Shown piece after piece: positions 25,610 through 34,097 of a stretch of 64,000 bases of DNA. Below the pieces are notes generated by a model. It saw only the letters and a list, made by a program, of their open reading frames with translations. It searched no databases and had not been told where the DNA came from. Position 1 is the stretch's first letter, and the number at the start of each line of letters is the position of its first letter. The translations under genes were made by a program, and so were the position numbers. Origin of the DNA: Palsa-504 sp963744575 (GTDB taxonomy: Bacteria; Actinomycetota; Actinomycetes; Streptosporangiales; Streptosporangiaceae); NCBI GenBank assembly GCA_963744575.1, contig CAVUUF010000015.1, forward strand, positions 1 through 64,000, read 5' to 3'.

Positions 25610-25626
25610 TAGTTACAAAGAAACTA
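25610..25626. promoter_or_regulatory. Small inverted repeat in the leader of the alpha-glucoside operon
   Basis: tagtt and aacta flank seven bases within an AT-rich patch just upstream of the ribosome binding site (CTGGAGGA) of the gene at 25644. It may be an operator or part of the promoter of the sugar operon. No sequence-specific regulator can be assigned. Confidence 0.3.
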
Positions 25627-25643
25627 CGATTACTGGAGGAAGC

Positions 25644-27038
25644 ATGGGATCGCCCAGATATCCCGGAAGACGCCACGTCAAGGGCTGGCACCTGGCGGCC
25701 CTCGCGGCCGCCGGGGCGCTCACCGTGGCCGGCTGCAGCAGCAGTGGCAGTAGCAGCAGCAAGGGCGGCAGCACCGCAACCAGCTCCGCGAGCGCGCCGG
25801 CCGGCGGCTCCTCGTCGGCGCCCGGCAATGCCACGTCGGGGACGATCAACTGGTGGGCCAGCCCGATCAATCTCAGTGGCAAGGACGTCCGCCAGGTACT
25901 GATCAGCGACTTCGAGAAGCAATACCCGAACATCAAGGTCACGCTGACATCGGCGCCGACGAACACCGACACCAACCGTGCGACGCTGGCCACGGACATC
26001 TCGGGGGGCTCGGGCACCCCCGACGTGTTCATGGGCGACGTGATCTGGCCCGCTCAGTTCGGCGCGCACCAGCTCGCCGTGCCGCTGTCGGACTACCTGC
26101 CGGCGAGCTACTTCACGCAGTTCGCGTCCGGCCTGGTCCAGGGCGCCAGCTACAAGGGCAAGGTCTACGGCTCGCCGCTGTTCGAGGACCAGGGTTTCAT
26201 GTACTACCGCAAGGATCTGCTGGCCAAGGAGGGCATGTCGGCTCCGACGACCTGGGAGCAGCTGGAAAGCGAGGCCAAGACCCTGGTGAGCAAGGGCCTG
26301 GTCAAGTACGGATACGTCTGGCAGGGCGCCTCGTATGAGGGCCTGACCTGCAACTTCATGGAATTCCTGGCGTCCGCGGGCGGCACCGCGACCAACAGCG
26401 ACTTCACCAAGGCCAACCTTGATTCGCCGCAGGCGGTCAAGGCGGTCACCTTCATGCGGAGCCTGGTCACCAGCGGCGTCACCCCGTCGGCGGTGACCAC
26501 GATGCAGGAGCCGCAATCGAGTTCTGTCTTTGACTCCGGGAATGCCGCCTTCCTGCGCTACTGGGACTCCGGCTACGCCCAGTCGCAGGCCCCGGGCACT
26601 CCCACCGTCGGCAAGGTCGGCGTGGAGCCGATGCCTGCGTTCGCCGGCCAGCCGACCCCCGGGTACTCCAACATCGGCGGCTGGAACCTGTACATCAACC
26701 CGCACAGCAAGAACATCGCCGCCGACCTGACCTTCATCAAGTTCATGGCCAGCGACAAGGCCCAGACGGACCTCGCCGTGGTGTCCTCGTCCATCCCGAC
26801 CACCAACTCGGTGCGGAACTCGCCCGCCGTGGTCAAGCTGAACCCGGTGCTGGCCATCGTGTCGAAGACCAAGCTGGTCCCGCGCCCGGCCGGCACGCCC
26901 AACTACCCGCAGCTGAGCACCGCGATCTACACCAACGTGAACTCGGCGCTGGCCGGCTCGACGTCGCCGTCCTCGGCGATGTCATCCGCCCAGTCGCAGG
27001 CCAACACCGCGCTCAGCAGTTCGGCCGGCGGCCTCTAG
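25644..27038 (+). CDS. Alpha-glucoside ABC transporter substrate-binding lipoprotein
   Basis: First gene of a complete sugar-uptake operon; 464 residues. The signal ends in LAAAGALTVAGC (lipobox TVAGC), followed by a Ser/Gly-rich tether (SSSGSSSSKGGS). The mature domain is a family 1 binding protein (INWWASPINLSGKDVRQVLI, FEKQYPNIKVTL, GTPDVFMGDVIWPAQFGAHQ, MYYRKDLLAKEG). The downstream alpha-glucosidase suggests that it binds an alpha-linked oligosaccharide such as trehalose, maltose or isomaltose. ATG 25644 has TGGAGGA 7 bases upstream. A strong stem-loop follows the gene and may hold its mRNA level above that of the permeases. Confidence 0.92.
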   Translation: MGSPRYPGRRHVKGWHLAALAAAGALTVAGCSSSGSSSSKGGSTATSSASAPAGGSSSAPGNATSGTINWWASPINLSGKDVRQVLISDFEKQYPNIKVTLTSAPTNTDTNRATLATDISGGSGTPDVFMGDVIWPAQFGAHQLAVPLSDYLPASYFTQFASGLVQGASYKGKVYGSPLFEDQGFMYYRKDLLAKEGMSAPTTWEQLESEAKTLVSKGLVKYGYVWQGASYEGLTCNFMEFLASAGGTATNSDFTKANLDSPQAVKAVTFMRSLVTSGVTPSAVTTMQEPQSSSVFDSGNAAFLRYWDSGYAQSQAPGTPTVGKVGVEPMPAFAGQPTPGYSNIGGWNLYINPHSKNIAADLTFIKFMASDKAQTDLAVVSSSIPTTNSVRNSPAVVKLNPVLAIVSKTKLVPRPAGTPNYPQLSTAIYTNVNSALAGSTSPSSAMSSAQSQANTALSSSAGGL

Positions 27039-27054
27039 CACCGGACCGCTGACG

Positions 27055-27092
27055 CCCAGGGCCGGGTTGCCGTCAAGCGCCCCGGCCCTGGG
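27055..27092 (+). terminator. Perfect 12-bp stem-loop between binding-protein and permease genes
   Basis: cccagggccggg pairs perfectly with cccggccctggg across a 14-base loop. In binding-protein operons such intercistronic hairpins stabilise the upstream message or partly terminate transcription, so the lipoprotein is made in excess. It probably acts so here, because the permease genes 55 bases on have no obvious promoter of their own. Confidence 0.65.
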
Positions 27093-27146
27093 CCATCGCT
27101 TCAACGTGGCACGCCGGGGGTAACCACGGGATAAGGAGTGTGAGCC

Positions 27147-28085
27147 ATGTCCACCATCTCGACACCCATCGAACAAGCTCCGGTAACCACGGGCCTGGTA
27201 GGCCGCCCGGACGTCAACCGCAAGAGAATGGCCCGGCTTGGCTGGACCTTCTCCGCACCCGCCCTGATCATCATCGCCGCCGTTACCATCTTCCCGATCG
27301 TCTACTCGGTGGCGATGAGCCTGTCCCACGTGACCGTGACCGGCAGCGGCATCAGCCTGAACGGGTTCACCTTGGCCAACTACTCGCTGGTGCTGCAGAA
27401 CTCCACCTGGCACTACGCACTCGGCTTCACCGTCATCTACACGTTCATCACCGTGCTGGTCGAACTGGTGCTGGGCACGATGATCGCGCTGGTGCTCGAG
27501 CGGCTGGCCGCCGGGCGCGGGTGGATGATGGCGCTGCTGCTGCTGCCCTGGTCGATGATCACCGTGATCAACGCCGAGCTGTGGGGCTACATCTACCAGG
27601 GCACCTACGGCGTGGCGACGTACCTGTTCGGCGCCCAGAACATCCTGGGCACGACGACTCCGGCGATCATCGCGCTGATGATCGCCGACATCTGGAAGAC
27701 CACCCCGTTCGTGGCCATCATCGTGCTGGCCGGCCTGGTGATGCTGCCCGGGGACATCTACGAGGCGGCTGAGGTGGACGGCTCGTCGAGCTGGTCCACG
27801 TTCTGGCGGATCACCGTCCCGCTGCTGCGGCCTACCCTGGCGCTGGCGGTGCTGTTCCGGGTGCTGCAGGCGTTCGGCCTGTTCGACCTGCCGTACGTGC
27901 TGACCAACGGCGGCCCGGGCACCTCGACGACGTCGCTGGCCATCCTGGGCTATAACGCGATGTTCAAGAACCTGTCGTTCGGGCCCGGCGCGGCGGTCGC
28001 CGTCACCACCGCGCTGCTGGTGCTGCTGGGCTGCCTGGTCTCGCTGCGGACCTTCAAGGTCCAGGTCGGCAAGGAGGGAATGTGA
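27147..28085 (+). CDS. Sugar ABC transporter permease, MalF/UgpA type
   Basis: Inner-membrane subunit of 312 residues with six transmembrane helices, starting with FSAPALIIIAAVTIFPIVYS. The cytoplasmic EAA loop that docks with the ATPase is seen as EAAEVDGSSSWSTFWRITVP near residue 210. The start ATG at 27147 has AAGGAG 8-9 bases upstream. It is coupled to the second permease, whose GTG (28082) overlaps its stop and whose ATG (28085) shares its last base. Confidence 0.93.
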   Translation: MSTISTPIEQAPVTTGLVGRPDVNRKRMARLGWTFSAPALIIIAAVTIFPIVYSVAMSLSHVTVTGSGISLNGFTLANYSLVLQNSTWHYALGFTVIYTFITVLVELVLGTMIALVLERLAAGRGWMMALLLLPWSMITVINAELWGYIYQGTYGVATYLFGAQNILGTTTPAIIALMIADIWKTTPFVAIIVLAGLVMLPGDIYEAAEVDGSSSWSTFWRITVPLLRPTLALAVLFRVLQAFGLFDLPYVLTNGGPGTSTTSLAILGYNAMFKNLSFGPGAAVAVTTALLVLLGCLVSLRTFKVQVGKEGM

Positions 28086-28930
28086 TGCGCAAGCGCAAGC
28101 GGACCGGCTGGCACAAGGTCATCAACGGCGTCAACATCTCCACGTTCGTGGTCGTGATCTTCATCGCGGCGCCGCTGTACTGGCTGATCATCTCCAGCTT
28201 CAAGACGCCATCGGCAATGGGCGCCAGCCCGCCGCAGTTCTTCCCGAACCCGGTCAGCGGCGCGAACTACTCCCAGGCGTTCAAGCAGTACGACTTCGGC
28301 GTCTACTTCCGCAACTCGCTGATCGTGACGATCCTGGCCACCGCGCTGGTGCTGATCTTCGGGACGCTGGCCGGGTACGCGCTGGCCCGGACGCCGATGC
28401 GGGGGAAGTTCACCACGATGGTGACGCTGCTGATAATCTCGCTGTTCCCGGCGATCGCGGTGATCGCGCCGCTGTACACCCTGCTGAAGGACCTCGGCTG
28501 GCTGAACAGCTACCAGGCGCTGATTATCCCGTACACCGCGTTCAACCTGCCGTTCGCGATCTGGATCCTGCGCAACTACATGCTCGGCATCCCCAAGGAG
28601 ATGGAGGAAACCGGCCGGATCGACGGGGCCGGGCCTCTGCGGACGATCTGGTCGATCGTGTTGCCGATGGCGCTGCCCGGCGTCTTCACCGCCGCCATCT
28701 TCTGCTTCACCGCCTGCTGGACCGAGTTCCTGATGGCGCTGACCTTCAACATCGCCAACAACTACAAGACGATCCCGGTCGGCATCGCCACGTTCGGCAC
28801 GGCGACGGAGGTGCCGTACGGGACCATCTTCGCCGCCAGCGTGGTGGCAGTGGTGCCCATCGGCATCCTGGTCTTCATCTTCCGCAAGTTCGTGATCTCC
28901 GGCCTGACCTCGGGCGCGGTGAAGGGATGA
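28085..28930 (+). CDS. Sugar ABC transporter permease, MalG/UgpE type
   Basis: Second permease, 281 residues, six helices (VVVIFIAAPLYWLIISSFK at the start). The EAA motif is EETGRIDGAGPLRTIWSIVL, typical of MalG-type subunits. ATG 28085 was preferred because GGAGG is 7 bases upstream; an overlapping GTG at 28082 is 4 bases from it. The protein forms a heterodimer with the product of 27147-28085 and works with the ATPase encoded 43 bases downstream. Confidence 0.93.
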   Translation: MRKRKRTGWHKVINGVNISTFVVVIFIAAPLYWLIISSFKTPSAMGASPPQFFPNPVSGANYSQAFKQYDFGVYFRNSLIVTILATALVLIFGTLAGYALARTPMRGKFTTMVTLLIISLFPAIAVIAPLYTLLKDLGWLNSYQALIIPYTAFNLPFAIWILRNYMLGIPKEMEETGRIDGAGPLRTIWSIVLPMALPGVFTAAIFCFTACWTEFLMALTFNIANNYKTIPVGIATFGTATEVPYGTIFAASVVAVVPIGILVFIFRKFVISGLTSGAVKG

Positions 28931-28973
28931 GCATGGCCTGTCAGCACGGGCACGCGCCCGGTAAGGAGTCAGC

Positions 28974-30143
28974 ATGGCCAAGGTAAGCATGGAGAAGGTC
29001 AACAAGGTCTACGAGAACGGCTTCCACGCCGTCAAGGACATGAGCCTGGACATCGCCGACGGCGAGTTCATGGTGCTGGTAGGGCCGTCCGGCTGTGGCA
29101 AGACCACGGCGCTGCGGATGGTCGCCGGGCTTGAGGACATCACCAGCGGCATCTTGCGCATCGGCGGCAAGGAGGCCAACGACGAGACGCCCAAGGAACG
29201 GGACATCGCGATGGTGTTCCAGAACTATGCCCTGTACCCGCACATGACGGTGGCGGAGAACATCGGCTTCGCGCTCAAGCTGCGCAAGACGCCCAAGGAC
29301 CAGCTCAAGGTGAAGGTCAACGAGGCGGCCGACATCCTCGGCCTCACCGACTGGCTGGACCGCAAGCCGGGGCAGCTGTCCGGCGGCCAGCGCCAGCGGG
29401 TCGCCATGGGCCGGGCCATCGTGCGCGAGCCATCGGTGTTCCTGATGGACGAGCCGCTGTCGAACCTGGACGCCAAGCTGCGCGTCCAGATGCGGGCCGA
29501 GGTGGCGCGCATCCAGCGGCGCATCGGGGTCTCCACCATCTACGTCACGCACGACCAGGTGGAGGCGATGACCATGGGCGACCGGGTCACGGTGATGAGG
29601 GAGGGCGTGCTGCAGCAGGTCGACACCCCGCAGCATCTGTACGACCACCCGGACAACGTCTTCGTGGCCGCCTTCATCGGCTCGCCGGCCCAGAACCTGT
29701 ACGACGGGAGCATCGGCGAGGGCGCGCAGTCGGTCAAGCTCGGCTCCCAGGAGATAGAGCTGCCCGAGACCGTCGTGCTGAAGCGCCCGGGGCTGCGTGC
29801 CTACGTCGGCAAGGATGTCGTCGTGGGCATGCGCCCGGAGCACCTGCGCGCGGAGAGCCCCGAAAGCACCGGCCCGAAGCTCGTCGCTGACGTGGAGCTG
29901 GTCGAGGCGCTCGGCTCGGAACTGGTGGTCCACTTCACCATCGACGCGCACCGGGTCATCGCCGAGGGTGCCTTCGACAAAGACGAGGCCGCGGCCGTGA
30001 AGTCTGGCGAGGGCGTGGCCCGCGTCGAGGCCAAGACCCCGGTCAAGCCCGGCGACAAGATGACCTTCTCCGTCGACGTCGAAGACATGCAGTTCTTCGA
30101 CCCGCAGACCGGAATGGCCATCCGGAAGTTAGGAGGAACGTGA
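28974..30143 (+). CDS. Sugar ABC transporter ATPase, MalK/MsmK/UgpC type
   Basis: ATP-binding subunit of 389 residues. Walker A GPSGCGKTTALRMVAGLED, Q-loop MVFQNYALYPHMTV, signature LSGGQRQRVAMGRAI, Walker B VFLMDEPLSNLDAK, H-loop YVTHDQVEAMTMGD. The C-terminal TOBE regulatory domain is present (VVVGMRPEHLRAE, DVELVEALGSELVVHF). Such ATPases can serve several importers; its presence inside the operon suggests a dedicated role. ATG 28974 follows GGTAAGGAG at a good distance. Its stop overlaps the GTG of the glucosidase gene. Confidence 0.95.
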   Translation: MAKVSMEKVNKVYENGFHAVKDMSLDIADGEFMVLVGPSGCGKTTALRMVAGLEDITSGILRIGGKEANDETPKERDIAMVFQNYALYPHMTVAENIGFALKLRKTPKDQLKVKVNEAADILGLTDWLDRKPGQLSGGQRQRVAMGRAIVREPSVFLMDEPLSNLDAKLRVQMRAEVARIQRRIGVSTIYVTHDQVEAMTMGDRVTVMREGVLQQVDTPQHLYDHPDNVFVAAFIGSPAQNLYDGSIGEGAQSVKLGSQEIELPETVVLKRPGLRAYVGKDVVVGMRPEHLRAESPESTGPKLVADVELVEALGSELVVHFTIDAHRVIAEGAFDKDEAAAVKSGEGVARVEAKTPVKPGDKMTFSVDVEDMQFFDPQTGMAIRKLGGT

Positions 30144-31729
30144 GCCACGCGCAGGTCGCCGGATCCGGCCCGCCGTGGTGGCACGGCACCGTCATCTACC
30201 AGCTGTACGTGCGGTCCTGGCAGGACACCAACGACGACGGGTACGGCGACCTGCGCGGCATCATCGAGCGCCTGGATCACCTGTCCTGGCTCGGGGTGGA
30301 CGCCATCTGGCTGTCGCCGACCATGCCGTCGCCGGACGACGACTGGGGCTACGACGTCGGCGACTACACCGGCGTCCACCCCGAGCTGGGCACGCTGGCC
30401 GACCTCGACGAGCTGATCGCCAAGGCCGGCCGGCGGGACATGCGGGTGCTGCTCGACCTGGTGCCGAACCACACCAGCGCCGCGCACCCCTGGTTCGCCG
30501 ACGCGGCGCGCCGGGACGCTCCGCACCGCGGCTACTACGTCTGGGCGGATACCTCGCCCGGCGGCGGCCCGCCGAACAACTGGCTCGACTTCACCGGCCG
30601 CCCCGCCTGGCAGTGGCACGAAAGTGGCCAGTACTACCTGCACAACTTCCTGCCCGGCCAGCCGGACCTGAACTGGTGGGAGCCCGCGGTGCACCGGGAG
30701 TTCCGCGAGATCCTGGAGTTCTGGTTCGAGCGCGGGGTGGCCGGGTTCCGCATCGACGTGGCGAACGGCCTGTACAAGGACGCCGAACTGCGCGACAACC
30801 CGCCGGCCGTCGGCACCGGCCCGCTGGCCGGCGGGTACGGCTTGCAGGCTGTGTACAACCTCAACCGCCCGGAGACGCACGGCGTCTACCGGGACTGGCG
30901 GAAGATCGCCGAAGGCTACTCCCCCGCGCGGCTGCTGCTCGGCGAGACCTGGGTCCCCGACGCCGAGCAGCTGGCCGCCTACTACGGCGACCACGACGAA
31001 CTGCAGCTCGGGTTCAACTTCCCGTTCGCCTTCGCGGACTTCGACCCGGCCCGGCTGGCCGCCATCGTGGCCCGGACGCTGGCCGCGCTGCCGCCCGGCG
31101 CGTGCCCGGTGTGGATGGGCTCCAACCACGACCTGGGCCGGTTCCCCAGCCGGTGGTGCGGCGGCGACGACCGCAAGATCAGGCTCGCGCTGCTGGTGCT
31201 GGCCACCCTGCCCGGCACCAGCGTGCTGTATTACGGCGACGAGATCGGCATGACCGACGTCGACGTGCCGGTCGCGCTGCGCCGGGACCACGCCACGCGG
31301 GACGTGGCACAGGGCGCCGAGCGGGACCGGGCCAGGACCCCGCTGCCGTGGGACGGATCGCCGGGCGGCGGCTTCACCGGCCCTCGCGTGACGCCGTGGC
31401 TGCCGCTGGCCGGTCACCCGGCCCGCACGGTGGCCGGCCAGCGCGACGACCCGGACTCCACCATGTGGCTGTGCCGGCGGCTGCTCGCGCTGCGGCGGAC
31501 CGAACTCGGCGGCGGCATCGCGGAATTCGGGAACCTGGCGGTGGCCGACGGGCAGTGGGCGTACCGGGCCGGGCTGGTGGTGGCCGCGAACTTCACCGAT
31601 CACCCGGCCGGAATGCCCGCCGAGATGCTGGGCGGCGAGGTGCTGCTGAGTACCGTCGCCGGGCCGCCCGGGCCGGATGGCGTGCTGCGCCCGTGGGAAG
31701 GCGTGATCGCCAGGCCGTCGTCCGGCTGA
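30140..31729 (+). CDS. GH13 alpha-glucosidase
   Basis: Cytosolic alpha-amylase-family enzyme of 529 residues without a signal peptide, cleaving the sugar imported by the preceding ABC system. The barrel begins VIYQLYVRSWQDTNDDGYGD; the catalytic residues are Asp206 in GFRIDVANG (nucleophile), Glu269 in LLGETWVP (acid/base) and Asp331 in MGSNHDLGR. The region DLVPNHTS is conserved region I. It most resembles oligo-1,6-glucosidase / alpha-glucosidase / trehalose-hydrolase types; the specificity cannot be read. The GTG at 30140 overlaps the ATPase stop (GTGA) with GGAGG just upstream. Confidence 0.93.
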   Translation: MSHAQVAGSGPPWWHGTVIYQLYVRSWQDTNDDGYGDLRGIIERLDHLSWLGVDAIWLSPTMPSPDDDWGYDVGDYTGVHPELGTLADLDELIAKAGRRDMRVLLDLVPNHTSAAHPWFADAARRDAPHRGYYVWADTSPGGGPPNNWLDFTGRPAWQWHESGQYYLHNFLPGQPDLNWWEPAVHREFREILEFWFERGVAGFRIDVANGLYKDAELRDNPPAVGTGPLAGGYGLQAVYNLNRPETHGVYRDWRKIAEGYSPARLLLGETWVPDAEQLAAYYGDHDELQLGFNFPFAFADFDPARLAAIVARTLAALPPGACPVWMGSNHDLGRFPSRWCGGDDRKIRLALLVLATLPGTSVLYYGDEIGMTDVDVPVALRRDHATRDVAQGAERDRARTPLPWDGSPGGGFTGPRVTPWLPLAGHPARTVAGQRDDPDSTMWLCRRLLALRRTELGGGIAEFGNLAVADGQWAYRAGLVVAANFTDHPAGMPAEMLGGEVLLSTVAGPPGPDGVLRPWEGVIARPSSG

Positions 31730-31795
31730 GATGCGGGGCGGGGCGCGGAGCACGCACCCGGCCCGTTCGGTATCAATAATGGGCGCGCCGGCGGG

Positions 31796-32590
31796 TCAGG
31801 GTCCGTGCGGCGGCTCCGGTGACCCCGGGCCGTTACCCCGGGCGGCCAGGAGCAGTTCCTCGATCCGGGCCAGCCGCCGGTCAAGCTCGGCCAGCGTCAC
31901 CTCGGACGGGGCCGCCTCCGGCGCCGGACGGCGCTGGGCCCGGCCGGGCGCTTGCGCGACGAAGCTCGACGCCACCTGCGCGGTGACGACGGCCAGGGTG
32001 AGCAGGCCGACGAGCATGAGGAGGATCGCCGTGATCCGCCCGTCCACGGTGACCGGGGTGTAATCGCCGTAGCCGACGGTGGTGACCGTCACCAGCGCCC
32101 ACCATAGCGACTCGCCCAGGGTGTGGATGTTGGAATCTGGCGCGTGCCGCTCGAACAGGTACACCATGATCGCGCCGTTGACCACCAGCACCGCCGCGGC
32201 CAGCAGGAAGCGGCCCAGGTGCCCGCGCCGGAACATGGCCCGGACCAGCCGGAAACTGAAGATCGCGCGCACCGGCGGGAAGAGCACGGCGGCGAGCGCG
32301 AGCGGCTTGGCCAGCGCGTAGCGGACGCCCTGCCCGGAATAGCTGGCGCGGATGGCCAGGTCGATCCCGTAGACGACGGAAAGCGCGATCCGGAGGGCCC
32401 ACCACACATCCTGGACGTGGTCGAAGTACCACGCAGGCACCACCACGAACCATAGCGTTGCCAGCGCGAGCAGATCGAGGGGCGCCTCGGTTCTCGCCTG
32501 GTAAGCCGCCAGACGGCCGCTCGGGTCGTCCCGGTCAAAATCACGGCCGGTACCATCGCCCGGCTGCTGAGCAATGTCGTTCATGACCAC
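31796..32590 (-). CDS. Potassium channel protein
   Basis: Membrane ion channel of 264 residues. The selectivity filter TVGYGDYTP follows a pore helix ESLWWALVTVTT; the last helix is ITAILLMLVGLLTLAVVTAQ. About four more hydrophobic segments precede (LLALATLWFVVVPAWYF, IALSVVYGIDLAI, LALAAVLFPPVRAIF, LLAAAVLVVNGAIMVYL), so it looks like a six-helix voltage-gated-like channel with few positive charges in the sensor segment. The C-terminus carries a short coiled coil (LAELDRRLARIEELLLAAR) that may assemble the tetramer. Monocistronic and divergent from the decarboxylase gene. Confidence 0.88.
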   Translation of the reverse strand: MVMNDIAQQPGDGTGRDFDRDDPSGRLAAYQARTEAPLDLLALATLWFVVVPAWYFDHVQDVWWALRIALSVVYGIDLAIRASYSGQGVRYALAKPLALAAVLFPPVRAIFSFRLVRAMFRRGHLGRFLLAAAVLVVNGAIMVYLFERHAPDSNIHTLGESLWWALVTVTTVGYGDYTPVTVDGRITAILLMLVGLLTLAVVTAQVASSFVAQAPGRAQRRPAPEAAPSEVTLAELDRRLARIEELLLAARGNGPGSPEPPHGP

Positions 32591-32680
32591 CAGCGTTGCA
32601 CCTGAGCGTGCCGGGCACCGAGTTCTGGCTAGCGCTGGTCAGATAACCCTGGCGGCGCGGGGGCTGCCAGACTGTTGGTC

Positions 32681-34048
32681 ATGTCTTCGCTTACCAACGC
32701 TGAGATCCGGGTGCTGCTGGCGGACGCAGCCGAACGTGCCGGGTGCTACCTGGCTCGCCTGGATGCCCGCCCGGTGGCCCCGGACGAGGCTGCGCTGGCC
32801 GGGCTCGCGCGTCTGGATGAGCCGCTGCCTGAGTCGCCGGGGGAGGCGGCCGCGACGCTGGCGCTGCTGGATGCGGCGGGATCCCCGGCGACCATGGCGA
32901 GCGCGGGAGGCCGGTATTTCGGCTTCGTCACCGGCGGCTCGCACCCGGCCGCGCTGGCGGCCAGCTGGCTGGCGGCAGCGTGGGATCAGAACACGGCACT
33001 GCCGGTGATGTCCCCGGCGGCGGCCCGCCTGCATGACGTGGTGACCGGGTGGCTGGTCGGGCTGCTCGGCCTGCCGGCGGACAGCGCCGCGATATTCGTG
33101 ACCGGCGCGACCATGGCCAACACCGCCGCCCTCACCGCGGCCCGGGATCAGCAGCTGGCACGGGCCGGCTGGGACGTGCAGGCCGACGGGCTGTTCGGGG
33201 CGCCGGAGCTGACCGTGATCATCGGGGAGAAGGCCCATTCCACGCTGGTCAAGGCCCTCGGGCTAATCGGGCTCGGCCGGAACCGGGTCCACCTGGTGCC
33301 CGCCGATGACCAGGGGCGGATGCGCGCCAGCCGGCTCCCGGAGGACCTGACCGGCCCGGCCGTGATCTGCGCGCAGGCGGGCGAGGTGAACACCGGCGCG
33401 TTCGATCCCTTCCCCGAGATCGTCGACTGGGCCCGGCAGCACGGGGCGTGGGTGCATGCTGACGGCGCGTTCGGGCTGTGGGCGCTGGCTGATCCCTCAC
33501 GTTCGCAGCTGACCGCCGGGCTGGCCGGCGCCGACTCCTGGGCCACCGACGCGCACAAGTGGCTCAACGTGCCGTATGACTGCGGCATCGTCCTGGTCCG
33601 GCGGCCCGGGGACTTGCGCCGGAGCTTCGCCTCGGCGGCCGGCTACCTGCCCCCCAGTGCCGGGTTCGAGGCCATGCATCACACACCGCAGACCTCGCAG
33701 CGCGCCCGGCAGGTCGAGGTCTGGGCCGTGCTGCGGACGCTCGGCAGGCAGGGCGTGACCGATCTCATCGCGCGGACCTGTGACCACGCCCAGGCGATGG
33801 CCGCCCGCCTGCGCCAGGCAGGCCTGGAGATACTCAACGACGTCGTCCTCAACCAGGTACTGGTCCGAGCGGCCACCGACGACCAGACCCTGGCCCTCGT
33901 GCGGGCCGTCCAGCAAGACGGGACGTGCTGGTGCGGCCCGACCGTATGGCAGGACCGGCCCGCCATGCGGATCAGCATCTCGGGCTGGGCCACCACCGAC
34001 GATGACATCAGCAAGAGCGCGGACGCCATTATCGCCTCAGCCGGATGA
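32681..34048 (+). CDS. PLP-dependent group II decarboxylase / aminotransferase-like protein
   Basis: Fold-type I pyridoxal-phosphate enzyme of 455 residues. The PLP lysine is in SWATDAHKWLNVPYDCG (about residue 290), with HADGAFGLWAL providing the ring-binding Asp. The N-terminal GGRYFGFVTGGSHPAALAA and TGATMANTAAL are typical of aromatic-amino-acid / glutamate decarboxylase relatives annotated as aspartate aminotransferase family or L-2,4-diaminobutyrate decarboxylase-like. The substrate is not predictable. ATG 32681 (MSSLTNAEIR) was preferred over a TTG six bases upstream. Confidence 0.88.
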   Translation: MSSLTNAEIRVLLADAAERAGCYLARLDARPVAPDEAALAGLARLDEPLPESPGEAAATLALLDAAGSPATMASAGGRYFGFVTGGSHPAALAASWLAAAWDQNTALPVMSPAAARLHDVVTGWLVGLLGLPADSAAIFVTGATMANTAALTAARDQQLARAGWDVQADGLFGAPELTVIIGEKAHSTLVKALGLIGLGRNRVHLVPADDQGRMRASRLPEDLTGPAVICAQAGEVNTGAFDPFPEIVDWARQHGAWVHADGAFGLWALADPSRSQLTAGLAGADSWATDAHKWLNVPYDCGIVLVRRPGDLRRSFASAAGYLPPSAGFEAMHHTPQTSQRARQVEVWAVLRTLGRQGVTDLIARTCDHAQAMAARLRQAGLEILNDVVLNQVLVRAATDDQTLALVRAVQQDGTCWCGPTVWQDRPAMRISISGWATTDDDISKSADAIIASAG

Positions 34049-34097
34049 CCGGGACCGCTGGCGCGGCCGGGCGTGGTCGCAGCACTAGCCTGGACAC

